Positions 7,751 to 15,568 of a DNA stretch of 53,558 nucleotides are shown in pieces (the first letter of the stretch is position 1; each line of letters begins with the position of its first letter). The DNA is taken from assembly GCA_009775095.1 (NCBI GenBank), contig VSOZ01000011.1, positions 40,966 through 94,523 of the forward strand. Reading direction: 5' to 3'. A program made the position numbers and the translations under genes. The notes beneath the pieces were generated by a model that saw nothing but the letters and a program-made list of their open reading frames with translations, was not told the origin of the DNA and did not search any database. The DNA comes from Muribaculum sp. GTDB lineage: Bacteria > Bacteroidota > Bacteroidia > Bacteroidales > Muribaculaceae.

Positions 7751-7913
7751 TGATTACGTCTGCCCCGCTCCGGTGCGTAAAAATACTTGTTTTTCGGTAT
7801 GGCGGGACTTTGCCCGATGAAGTAATTTTGCATCCGGATAATTATACGAATTTAATATAAAACCGGCTTGCCCGGAGTAATCTATTTTATTCTTAAAGCT
7901 ATTGTTTTATACA

Positions 7914-7949
7914 GTACGCGGCGCCCTCCGTGAGGATAGCGCCGCGTAC
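7914..7949. terminator. Strong intergenic hairpin between convergent genes
   Basis: GTACGCGGCGC (7914-7924) pairs perfectly with GCGCCGCGTAC (7939-7949); the loop carries a second small stem CCTC-CGT-GAGG. It lies in the 317-bp gap between the AlbA_2 gene and the convergent barrel gene and is followed by CCGTTTTACC, so a bidirectional terminator is the simplest reading. The rest of the gap holds a TAATTTTGC box near 7821 with no gene behind it; otherwise I see nothing there. Confidence 0.5.
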
Positions 7950-8067
7950 CCGTTTTACCGCACCGGCCTAATCGCATCTTGTACCGGATACAAAAGAACA
8001 GAAGTAAAATAAGGTCAGACGAAGCGTCAGTTGATACGTTAACGTCCTGTCGGAAAGTATGATTGCA

Positions 8068-10284
8068 TCATTCGCTGTAATTGTTTTTTATATCATCGTT
8101 GGCGGTTGATATCGAGCCTTCCTTGACATCGGTCTTAAGTTTACCGAACGTAAAACGCACTGTCAGTGAGAATGAGGCGTTGAATGTCCGGTTCCATGAC
8201 GTCTTGTAATATTCGGGACCGAAAGAACTGTCGGTTCTTTTGTATCGGACGGGAATGAACGATTCCGCATCTAAAATCACCGTCAGACGGCGGTTAAGGA
8301 ATTGTCTGAACAACCCTATATCGTAACCGAATTCATGCGATCCTTTACCTTGGAGCATTATGGACCGGGTGTTGTAGTATGCTGACAGGTCAAGTGTTAT
8401 TCCCCATGGAAGTTCCTGTTCTACCCTTGCGTTCATACCGAACTGCCATCCTTGATTCTCAAGGGCCAACAAGCCCGCACGATACTGTATCCAATCAAGC
8501 GAGGTATTAAAACGTAAGTAGGTGTTGCGGTGAATCCTGCCTGATGTATATCCTGACAGGCCCGCGCTTCGCCGGTTGGCTATGTTTCCGTATGTCCTGT
8601 GCATTACTCCGTCATTGACAAATCCGTACGAGAGTATTATGTCTTTCGTATATGATGTTTTCACAGTCCCTCCGGAATATAGCTTCCATGTCTTGCCGCT
8701 GACATCAAATTTGACAGCATTCTCCATCTGCGGCTTAAGATCCGGATTACCGTAACTGATTGTGCCCGGAACTGTCCTGTCCATGTAAGGATCCATTGCG
8801 GTTATGTCGGGGACCCTGCTGCTCATATTGTATGACAACTCGAGCAGCATCTTCTTACCCGTCAGGAACGCGGTGGATGCAAACGGAAGCGCAATAAAGC
8901 GGCTTCTACCGGTCGTTTCCGGCCGATCGGATGTCTTGATCCTATGTCGGTATGCTTGTGCAACCACTCCTCCGCGCACTTCCCAGCGGTTTGTGAAATA
9001 GGCGGCTTTCGGCGTCACGCTCCCCCAATATTCCGTAAGAGAGGTTTTGAACCACTCCGACATCGGAGATTCAGAATCTTTTCCCACTCTATTCATCGTC
9101 AGGTCGTTCTCATAACTTTCAGAGCGTGTCCTGAAACGCCCGTACAAATTAATAAGCACGTGGTCGCTTGTGCGCTTTTCCCATTCTGCGGCAAGAGTAT
9201 TTGTCAGGTAGCGTTTGTTCAACAACAGACGGGAATCCATAAGATTCAGAAAATCTATGTCAGGGCCGATGTCGTTTGCCGTGAGTTCATAGATGTTCAT
9301 GGCGTCTGACGAGAAAGGACGGCTGTATATCTGATACCCTATGTTAAGATTGCCGGGACGGCGGCGGTCTCCGGTGTTTCGTTCAAATTTTACAGATGCG
9401 GTATATTCCGCATCTTTCATACGTGTATCGTTTGAATTCACGTACATTGCGGCAAGTGCTCCGGATTCATTGAATATTCTGTTTGTAGAAAAGGAGCTTT
9501 CGTGCGGATCGGTCTTGAACATAGCGGTGCCGGATATGCTTATGAATGAACGGTCGTCTACATCATACGACGCGCTTGACTCGAATGCATGCAGGTCCAC
9601 CTTGTATCCCTTCGATCGGCCTTCGTTCTCGTAGCGGTATGTATCAGGTGTGCCGAAACGATACTCTTCTGATCCCGATGTGCTGCCGTGGCCCCATTCC
9701 CATGTATTGAAATAGCTGCCCTGAACACTGAAGCGTCTTACTTTTGTCAACCCCCAAATTCCGTTGCGCCAATTATGGTCTGTGATCTTTGATGTCGCCT
9801 GCGCACGGTATCCTTCGAGTCTTCCTTTAGTCACAATATTCACAACAATCACCTCATTGCCCTCCCCTGTATTGTCGTTGGAGAATTCTATCTGCTTGAT
9901 CACATCCGCAGGAATTGAAGTGAGCGCTTGGGCGAGATTACCGAGTAGTGGGTCTCTCAATCCATTTATTTTAAAGACAAGAGGTTTGCCGTTCATGGCG
10001 TTGACCTCTCCCGTATTTCTTGCATTCAGTATCGGTACCTTTTTAAGTGCGTCTATGGTATTGGCATTTCTTAAAGTGGAATCTTTTGACACATCATATA
10101 CAAAACGGTTAGGTCCTGTTATCTTGAAAAAGTCCCTGTCTGCAATGACCACAATCTCGTCCAGAGTCCGTGTCAATGACTTGTCCGGTTCGACATGAGT
10201 CTGTCCGGCCGAAACTATCCCGCAGCATAGATGAAAGACAATCACCAATGCGATTAGGGTTGGGTTATTGTATGCTAAATTCAT
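8068..10284 (-). CDS. Outer-membrane beta-barrel protein, TonB-receptor-like
   Basis: A 738-residue outer-membrane protein of the OMP_b-brl_3 (PF14905) type. A signal peptide (~1-26, ending GIVSAG) is followed by LDEIVVIAD, which resembles a TonB box, and a plug-like domain (~45-160, DALKKVPILN... IPADVIKQIEFSND... VIVVNIVTKG). The remainder is alternating aromatic beta strands of a barrel, ending ASFSLTVRFTFGKLK plus a short hydrophilic tail. Unlike SusC it has no N-terminal carboxypeptidase-regulatory domain and no SusD neighbour, so it is an orphan. Substrate is unknown; siderophore, peptide or cofactor uptake are all possible. Confidence 0.85.
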   Translation of the reverse strand: MNLAYNNPTLIALVIVFHLCCGIVSAGQTHVEPDKSLTRTLDEIVVIADRDFFKITGPNRFVYDVSKDSTLRNANTIDALKKVPILNARNTGEVNAMNGKPLVFKINGLRDPLLGNLAQALTSIPADVIKQIEFSNDNTGEGNEVIVVNIVTKGRLEGYRAQATSKITDHNWRNGIWGLTKVRRFSVQGSYFNTWEWGHGSTSGSEEYRFGTPDTYRYENEGRSKGYKVDLHAFESSASYDVDDRSFISISGTAMFKTDPHESSFSTNRIFNESGALAAMYVNSNDTRMKDAEYTASVKFERNTGDRRRPGNLNIGYQIYSRPFSSDAMNIYELTANDIGPDIDFLNLMDSRLLLNKRYLTNTLAAEWEKRTSDHVLINLYGRFRTRSESYENDLTMNRVGKDSESPMSEWFKTSLTEYWGSVTPKAAYFTNRWEVRGGVVAQAYRHRIKTSDRPETTGRSRFIALPFASTAFLTGKKMLLELSYNMSSRVPDITAMDPYMDRTVPGTISYGNPDLKPQMENAVKFDVSGKTWKLYSGGTVKTSYTKDIILSYGFVNDGVMHRTYGNIANRRSAGLSGYTSGRIHRNTYLRFNTSLDWIQYRAGLLALENQGWQFGMNARVEQELPWGITLDLSAYYNTRSIMLQGKGSHEFGYDIGLFRQFLNRRLTVILDAESFIPVRYKRTDSSFGPEYYKTSWNRTFNASFSLTVRFTFGKLKTDVKEGSISTANDDIKNNYSE

Positions 10285-10347
10285 GGTAGCAAAATTATAA
10301 AATTAACGCACGTGTTTAATTATTCCGGTATCCGTTCTACATATTAT

Positions 10348-10356
10348 GCAAATATA
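10348..10356 (-). promoter_or_regulatory. Candidate -7 box of the barrel gene
   Basis: TATATTTGC on the minus strand matches the consensus and would give a ~60-nt leader. A second match, TAATTTTGC (10297-10289), lies only 4 nt before ATG 10284 and would give an almost leaderless mRNA. Confidence 0.4.
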
Positions 10357-10465
10357 ATATTTTTAATAAACATTTTTTTCTAGAGGGATATTTAGTTGTA
10401 GTTAACCATTATTTGACGTATCTTAACATATGTTTAATGGAGTGTAAGGGCGGTATATAAAAAAG

Positions 10466-10493
10466 CGGAGGCGTGTCGATTGACACGCCTCCG
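10466..10493 (-). terminator. Terminator of the pyruvate:ferredoxin oxidoreductase gene
   Basis: A perfect 12-bp stem, CGGAGGCGTGTC (10466-10477) with GACACGCCTCCG (10482-10493), and a GATT loop. On the minus strand it is followed by CTTTTTTATAT, a classic intrinsic terminator 28 nt past the stop codon. Confidence 0.85.
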
Positions 10494-10521
10494 TGGTTAT
10501 GTGGTTGTTAAGCCGTAGGGC

Positions 10522-13500
10522 TTACTTGTTTTCGAGGGTCTCTACTTCCGGGTCAACACCCCACTGCTGGAGTGCGAGACGGCGGTAATTGTTGTAGCGC
10601 CACTGGGCGTTTGACTTGGCGGCTGCGAAGAGCTCGGCTGCCTCTGTCGGGTACTGCTTCATTACTGAAGCGTAGCGTACTTCGCCCTTGAGGAAGTCCT
10701 CAAATGCATCCCAGTTGGGCTCCTTGCTGTCGAGAGTGAAGGGGTTCTTGCCTTCAAGCTCGGCTGCGGGGTTGTAGCGCCAGAGCTGCCAGTAACCGCA
10801 TGCTACGGCGTTGGCCTCTTCCTGCTGTGCCTTGCCCATACCGGCCTTGATACCGTGGTTGATACAGGGTGCGTAAGCGATAATCAGCGAAGGACCGTCA
10901 TAAGCCTCTGCCTCGCGGATGGCCTTGAGAGTCTGGGCCTGATCGGCGCCCATGGCTACCTGTGCTACATATACATAGCCGTAGGTAGTGGCGATGAGGC
11001 CGAGGTCTTTCTTGCGAACGCGCTTACCGGCTGCGGCAAACTTGGCGATTGCGCCGATAGGAGTGGCCTTCGAAGCCTGACCGCCGGTGTTGGAGTATAC
11101 CTCGGTGTCGAGTACGAGGATGTTGACATCCTTGCCCGATGCGATTACATGGTCAAGACCGCCGAAGCCTATGTCGTAAGATGCACCGTCACCGCCGATG
11201 ATCCACTGGCTGCGTTTGATGAGATAGTGCTTGAGTTCGAGAACCTTCTTGCAGGCGTCGCAACCGCACTGCTCCATAAGGGGCACGAGGGCGTCGGCTA
11301 TCTCGCGGCTGCGGTCGGCGTTGTCCTTCTCGTCAAGCCATTGGGTGGCGAGGGCCTTGATTTCGTCGCTGCACTTGGGGCAGTCGAGCAGAGCACGCAC
11401 GTCGTTGTCAAGACGGGCACGCATCTTCTCGTTGGCGATAGTCATACCGAGGCCGAATTCGCAGAAGTCCTCGAAGAGTGAGTTGGCCCATGCGGGACCG
11501 CGTCCGTTCTCGTCCTTGGTGTAGGGAGTCGAGGGCACTGAGCCGGAGTAGATAGAGCTACAGCCGGTAGCGTTGGCCACTACTTCACGGTCGCCGAAGA
11601 GCTGGGTGATAAGTTTTACGTAAGGAGTCTCGCCGCAACCCGAGCATGCTCCCGAGAATTCAAAGAGCGGAGTTGCAAACTGCGAGTTCTTGACATTGGC
11701 TTTAACGTCAACGAGGTGAGCCTTTGACTTGACTGACTCAACGCAGTAATCCCAGTTCTTCTGGATGTCGAGCTGAGTCTCAAGCGGCTTCATCTCAAGA
11801 GCTTTCACGCCCTTCTTGCCGGGACATACATCAACACAGTTGCTGCAGCCGAGACAGTCGAGTACGTCGACAGCCTGCATGAAGCGCATGCCGGTGAATG
11901 TCTTGCCGATAGCGGAGATGGTGGCGTCTTCGCCGAAAGGCGCTGCCTGCATCTCCTCGGGAGTGAGGACGAACGGACGTATGGCGGCGTGAGGACAAAC
12001 GTAAGCACACTTGTTGCACTGTATACAGTTCTCCTCTTTCCATTCGGGAACGAATGCAGCCACACCGCGCTTCTCGTACTTGGCCGTGCCCTGCTGCCAT
12101 GTGCCGTCGGCTTCGGTAAATGCCGATACGGGGAGCAGGTCGCCGTCCTGAGCGTTGATGGGGCGCACTACCTTGTTGATGAATTCGGGGTCGTTGTTGG
12201 CAACCGCAGCGTCATCGGGGAGCTGTGCCCATGCGGGATCTACGGGGAGTACCTTGTACTCGCCTCCGCGGTCAACGGCAGCGTAGTTCTTGTCAACGAC
12301 GTCCTGACCCTTCTTGCCGTAGCTCTTGACGATGAATTTCTTCATCTGCTCGATGGCGAGGTCGACGGGTATTACTTCGGTGATGCGGAAGAATGCCGAC
12401 TGGAGAATGGTGTTGGTGCGGTTGCCCAGACCGATCTCCTGAGCTATCTTGGTAGCGTTGATGTAGTATACGGTGATGTTGTGCTCGGCGAAGTAGCGTT
12501 TAACCTTGTTGGGGAGGTTCTTGGCAAGCTCGTCGCCCTCCCAGATTGTGTTGAGGAGGAATGTCCCGCCGTCACGCAGACCACGGGTTACGTCATACAT
12601 GTGCAGATAAGCCTGTACATGGCATGCCACGAAGTTGGGGGTGGTCACCAAGTAAGTTGAGCGGATGGGCTTGTCGCCGAAACGCAGGTGTGAGCAGGTG
12701 AAGCCGCCCGACTTCTTGGAGTCGTAGGCGAAGTAAGCCTGACAGTATTTGTTGGTGTTGTCACCGATGATCTTTACGGAGTTCTTGTTGGCTCCTACGG
12801 TACCGTCAGCTCCGAGGCCGAAGAACTTGGCTTCGTAAGTGCTCTTGTCGCCGAGGGCTACTTCGGCTTTCATCGGGAGCGACAGGAATGTCACGTCGTC
12901 CACGATACCGAGGGTGAAGCCGTTTTTGGGTTCGGGGAGGCTGAGGTTCTCGTATACTGAAAGTATCTGTGCGGGAGTGGTGTCCTTTGAGGCGAGACCG
13001 TAACGGCCGCCTACGATAACGGGAGCGTTTTCAACACCCTTGAAGCAGTCTACCACGTCAAGATACAAGGGCTCGCCCTGTGCTCCGGGTTCTTTGGTGC
13101 GGTCAAGCACGGCTATGCGCTTTGCAGTCTTGGGCACTGCTGCGAGGAAGTGCTTTGCCGAGAACGGACGATACAGGTGTACCGATACAAGACCCACTTT
13201 CTCACCCTGCTCTACGAGGTAGTCGATAGCCTCCTGAGCCGACTGGGTTACAGAACCCATGGCTATGATGACGCGCTCGGCGTCGGGAGCTCCGTAGTAG
13301 TTGAACAAGCCGTATTTGCGGCCGGTGATTTCGGAGATCTTGTTCATGTACTCCTCCACGATGGCGGGCACTGCGTCGTAGTACTTGTTGCAGGCTTCGC
13401 GATGCTGGAAGAATACGTCGCCGTTTTCAGCCATACCGCGGGCTACGGGGTTGGCGGGGTTAAGTGCGCGTGCGCGGAAATCGGCGATTGCTTCGTGGTC

Positions 13501-14091
13501 AACCAGCGGAGCAAGGTCGTCGTTGTCGAGCATCTCGATTTTCTGTATCTCGTGCGATGTGCGGAAGCCGTCAAAGAAGTTGACGAAAGGCACACGCGAT
13601 TTTAACGTGGCAAGGTGTGCTACACCCGATAGGTCCATAACTTCCTGTACGGAACCCTCGGCAAGCATTGCAAATCCGGTCTGACGTACCGACATCACGT
13701 CTTGATGGTCACCGAAAATGCTGAGCGCGTGAGAAGCCAATGTACGAGCCGAAACATGGAATACGCAGGGGAGAAGCTCGCCAGCGATCTTGTACATGTT
13801 GGGGATCATAAGAAGAAGACCCTGCGATGCCGTGTAAGTTGTAGTGAGAGCACCGGCCTGAAGAGAACCGTGAACGGCACCGGCAGCTCCGCCTTCAGAC
13901 TGCATCTCCTGAACCAGTACAGTTTCACCGAAGATGTTTTTGCGGCCTGCGGCAGCCCACTCGTCGACATATTCAGCCATTGTCGACGACGGAGTGATGG
14001 GGTAGATAGCGGCAACTTCCGAGAACATGTAGCTCACGTGGGCTGCAGCCTGATTACCATCACAGGTCAAGAATTTCTTTTCTTTACTCAT
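10522..14091 (-). CDS. nifJ: Pyruvate:ferredoxin (flavodoxin) oxidoreductase
   Basis: A single-chain 1189-residue enzyme, the usual length. It oxidises pyruvate to acetyl-CoA and CO2 and reduces ferredoxin, central to fermentative energy metabolism in anaerobes. Visible parts: N-terminal pyrimidine-binding domain (~5-250, YPITPSSTMAEYVDEW), transketolase C-terminal-like domain (~260-390), gamma domain (~420-620), two 4Fe-4S motifs (~690-760: CIQCNKCAYVCP and CLGCSNCVDVCP), an extra C-GCGETPY cysteine site (~830), and the TPP domain with GDGASYDIGFGGLDHV and NTGGQ. It is monocistronic, with its own promoter (14163-14195) and terminator, and codon use suggests high expression. Confidence 0.97.
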   Translation of the reverse strand: MSKEKKFLTCDGNQAAAHVSYMFSEVAAIYPITPSSTMAEYVDEWAAAGRKNIFGETVLVQEMQSEGGAAGAVHGSLQAGALTTTYTASQGLLLMIPNMYKIAGELLPCVFHVSARTLASHALSIFGDHQDVMSVRQTGFAMLAEGSVQEVMDLSGVAHLATLKSRVPFVNFFDGFRTSHEIQKIEMLDNDDLAPLVDHEAIADFRARALNPANPVARGMAENGDVFFQHREACNKYYDAVPAIVEEYMNKISEITGRKYGLFNYYGAPDAERVIIAMGSVTQSAQEAIDYLVEQGEKVGLVSVHLYRPFSAKHFLAAVPKTAKRIAVLDRTKEPGAQGEPLYLDVVDCFKGVENAPVIVGGRYGLASKDTTPAQILSVYENLSLPEPKNGFTLGIVDDVTFLSLPMKAEVALGDKSTYEAKFFGLGADGTVGANKNSVKIIGDNTNKYCQAYFAYDSKKSGGFTCSHLRFGDKPIRSTYLVTTPNFVACHVQAYLHMYDVTRGLRDGGTFLLNTIWEGDELAKNLPNKVKRYFAEHNITVYYINATKIAQEIGLGNRTNTILQSAFFRITEVIPVDLAIEQMKKFIVKSYGKKGQDVVDKNYAAVDRGGEYKVLPVDPAWAQLPDDAAVANNDPEFINKVVRPINAQDGDLLPVSAFTEADGTWQQGTAKYEKRGVAAFVPEWKEENCIQCNKCAYVCPHAAIRPFVLTPEEMQAAPFGEDATISAIGKTFTGMRFMQAVDVLDCLGCSNCVDVCPGKKGVKALEMKPLETQLDIQKNWDYCVESVKSKAHLVDVKANVKNSQFATPLFEFSGACSGCGETPYVKLITQLFGDREVVANATGCSSIYSGSVPSTPYTKDENGRGPAWANSLFEDFCEFGLGMTIANEKMRARLDNDVRALLDCPKCSDEIKALATQWLDEKDNADRSREIADALVPLMEQCGCDACKKVLELKHYLIKRSQWIIGGDGASYDIGFGGLDHVIASGKDVNILVLDTEVYSNTGGQASKATPIGAIAKFAAAGKRVRKKDLGLIATTYGYVYVAQVAMGADQAQTLKAIREAEAYDGPSLIIAYAPCINHGIKAGMGKAQQEEANAVACGYWQLWRYNPAAELEGKNPFTLDSKEPNWDAFEDFLKGEVRYASVMKQYPTEAAELFAAAKSNAQWRYNNYRRLALQQWGVDPEVETLENK

Positions 14092-14162
14092 AATTGTGTA
14101 ATCTATTTTATAGGAAAATATAAATTTAATTCAATATATTCAATAATATAAATATTATTACG

Positions 14163-14195
14163 GCAAAATTACATATTAATCCTTTAATCGCCAAA
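14163..14195 (-). promoter_or_regulatory. Promoter of the pyruvate:ferredoxin oxidoreductase gene
   Basis: On the minus strand, TTTG (14195-14192), a 20-bp spacer and TAATTTTGC (14171-14163) form a near-perfect Bacteroides promoter about 70 nt before the start codon. The surrounding 317-bp gap up to 14408 also holds the divergent promoter at 14368; nothing else is seen. Confidence 0.7.
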
Positions 14196-14367
14196 AAATA
14201 CGTAATTCCTTTACGTGAAAAGCCGTTAATACTGCATATTTATTGTTATAGCGGCATTGGCTATTAACATGCGTTAAATGACGGTGTAAGTTGCGGCAGA
14301 ATAGCCGTTTGGCCTCGAAATCAAATGTTAATGCCCGATTGTACATAAAAACGGCGTTTTGTCATAT

Positions 14368-14375
14368 TATCTTTG
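14368..14375 (+). promoter_or_regulatory. -7 box of the DUF6291-like gene
   Basis: TATCTTTG fits TAnnTTTG and lies 33 nt before ATG 14409. The -33 region is not convincing. Confidence 0.4.
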
Positions 14376-14408
14376 TGCAAAACACAATATAAACCAACAT
14401 CACATATT

Positions 14409-14867
14409 ATGAAACGTACACCGAGATTTGACAAGGCATGGAGCGAGTCCATAGCCATGCTTCCCGCAGAGTTACAGCAACCCCTCGTTGACGCGATCAA
14501 AGAGTATCAGACCACGGGCGCAGAGCCGACAGACCTGCATCCGATAGCGCAGTGCGTGTTCAACCTGTTGCGACCGACGATAGACCGTCGTGCCAAAGCC
14601 GCATCCTACCGGCGCCGTCGCCGCGAGGCAAAGGCCGAGATGCAGAGTGCTCCCGCCACAGTCGAAGCAGGACGCCTTGTCAAGCAGGACCGCAAATACA
14701 TCCGCCTTCTCGCCAAGCGCTACAACCTCATCCACCGCGACATCAAGGCCGAGATCGACCGAGTGTCCGCCATGTTGACCGCTCAAGGCGTAGACCGCAT
14801 ACCGCTCTTCATTTATAAAGAATACCTCGAACATCACCTCGACGGCTACACCCCGTCGCTCACATAA
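14409..14867 (+). CDS. DUF6291-like protein
   Basis: A 152-residue, highly basic protein. Start ATG 14409 is preferred over an upstream TTG because it follows the promoter and begins the conserved region. The N-terminal half (WSESIAMLPAELQQPLVDAIKEY... LHPIAQCVFNLLRPTID) resembles the DUF6291 family, found on plasmids, phages and conjugative elements of Bacteroidota near replication genes. The middle is arginine-rich (RRAKAASYRRRRREAKAE) and probably contacts nucleic acid. No replication or mobility gene is adjacent, but MITE-like and inverted repeats begin right after it, so it may be a remnant of a mobile region. Family assignment is by pattern only. Confidence 0.55.
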   Translation: MKRTPRFDKAWSESIAMLPAELQQPLVDAIKEYQTTGAEPTDLHPIAQCVFNLLRPTIDRRAKAASYRRRRREAKAEMQSAPATVEAGRLVKQDRKYIRLLAKRYNLIHRDIKAEIDRVSAMLTAQGVDRIPLFIYKEYLEHHLDGYTPSLT

Positions 14868-14886
14868 AACCGGGGGGTGCATAGGA

Positions 14887-14924
14887 GATACAGAAGTGCA
14901 GAAGTTTGCAGAAGAAACAGACGA
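14887..14924 (+). repeat. Left arm of outer inverted repeat
   Basis: A 38-bp stretch starting GATACAGAAGT and ending GCAGAAGAAACAGACGA that recurs in inverted orientation at 15229-15266 with 6 mismatches, weaker similarity extending ~12 bp further inward. The arms bracket the MITE-like element at 14953-15121. Confidence 0.7.
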
Positions 14925-14952
14925 GATTATTTTAAGGCGGCGTCCGATTTTG

Positions 14953-15121
14953 GGGTCAATGTAAAAGAACGGTGTTAAAAAGCAACTATGTTTGTAGGGC
15001 CGCCAGTAATACGGCGGCCGGCTGCAACCTATATGGCCATCCGGGTACGCGGGCGCCGTACTACTGGCGCCCCTACTTTCCGACTAAATATTAACAGTCT
15101 ATCCGGGTTTTGCATATGATC
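14953..15121. mobile_element. MITE-like element with terminal inverted repeats and 9-bp flanking duplication
   Basis: About 169 bp with no coding capacity. Its ends form an imperfect inverted repeat (left GGGTCAATGTAAAA, right TTTTGCATATGATC), and CCGATTTTG occurs directly on both sides (14944-14952 and 15122-15130), as expected for a target-site duplication. The interior has a strong imperfect palindrome: GTAGGGCCGCCAGTAATACG near 14995 against a mirrored CGTACTACTGGCGCCCCTAC near 15060. Left and right ends resemble those of the multi-hairpin repeat copy 3, suggesting a shared mobilising enzyme encoded elsewhere. Confidence 0.6.
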
Positions 15122-15228
15122 CCGATTTTGTCAGTGCGTTGTAGACGCTGTATGTGGAGAGCTCCACGAGAAGTAGTCTTATCTGTGGAATTGAGTTGGC
15201 TTGTCACAAGTATATCTCCAAAATTTCT

Positions 15229-15266
15229 TCGTCTGTTTCTTCTGCGAGCGTTTGTACTTCTGTATC
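15229..15266 (-). repeat. Right arm of outer inverted repeat
   Basis: Inverted counterpart of 14887-14924; read on the minus strand it begins GATACAGAAGT and ends GCAGAAGAAACAGACGA. Short open frames in 15110-15350 have no family resemblance that I can recognise and are not called. Confidence 0.7.
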
Positions 15267-15298
15267 CTTATTCAATTTGCCGCAGGTACAAAAAATTA

Positions 15299-15328
15299 CG
15301 CTACGGTCATCTCACGACGTCCGTAGCG
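15299..15328 (+). promoter_or_regulatory. Hairpin upstream of a possible small peptide
   Basis: CGCTACGG (15299-15306) pairs with CCGTAGCG (15321-15328) around a 14-nt loop, 25 nt before the small frame at 15354. It could be an attenuator or a plain terminator; the 14868-15568 stretch otherwise holds only the repeats listed. Confidence 0.35.
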
Positions 15329-15353
15329 CTGTAAACCTTAAAAATCTAATCCT

Positions 15354-15428
15354 ATGAAAAAACGTAACAAAGGTAATGCTTTTGTTGTAATCATGCAAAT
15401 GGTTAAATTGAAAATTCTCGAAAATTAA
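15354..15428 (+). CDS. Possible 24-residue basic peptide
   Basis: ATG 15354 opens a 24-codon frame: a basic start (MKKRNKGNA) then a hydrophobic stretch with two methionines (FVVIMQMVKLKIL). Small basic-hydrophobic peptides of similar size occur in Bacteroidota accessory regions, but no match can be claimed. It could equally be chance in an AT-rich region. A hairpin lies upstream. Confidence 0.25.
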   Translation: MKKRNKGNAFVVIMQMVKLKILEN

Positions 15429-15568
15429 CCTTAATAATGTTAAAATAGTTTGAATGCGTTTAAATGAGATAAAGCTAAATCCGGCTAAAATGCCTTATTT
15501 AAAGCGCATTGCGCCCATTTGGCAGGAGTGAGCGTTGCATTGTTAAAATAAAACATTAACTTTGCGAT

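Noticed and set aside
10855..12660. Plus-strand frames of ~210-220 codons
   Set aside because: Antisense to the pyruvate:ferredoxin oxidoreductase with intact FeS and TPP motifs.
15110..15357. Overlapping 67- and 74-codon plus-strand frames
   Set aside because: No recognisable domain, and they overlap the inverted-repeat arm; possible decayed coding DNA but not callable.
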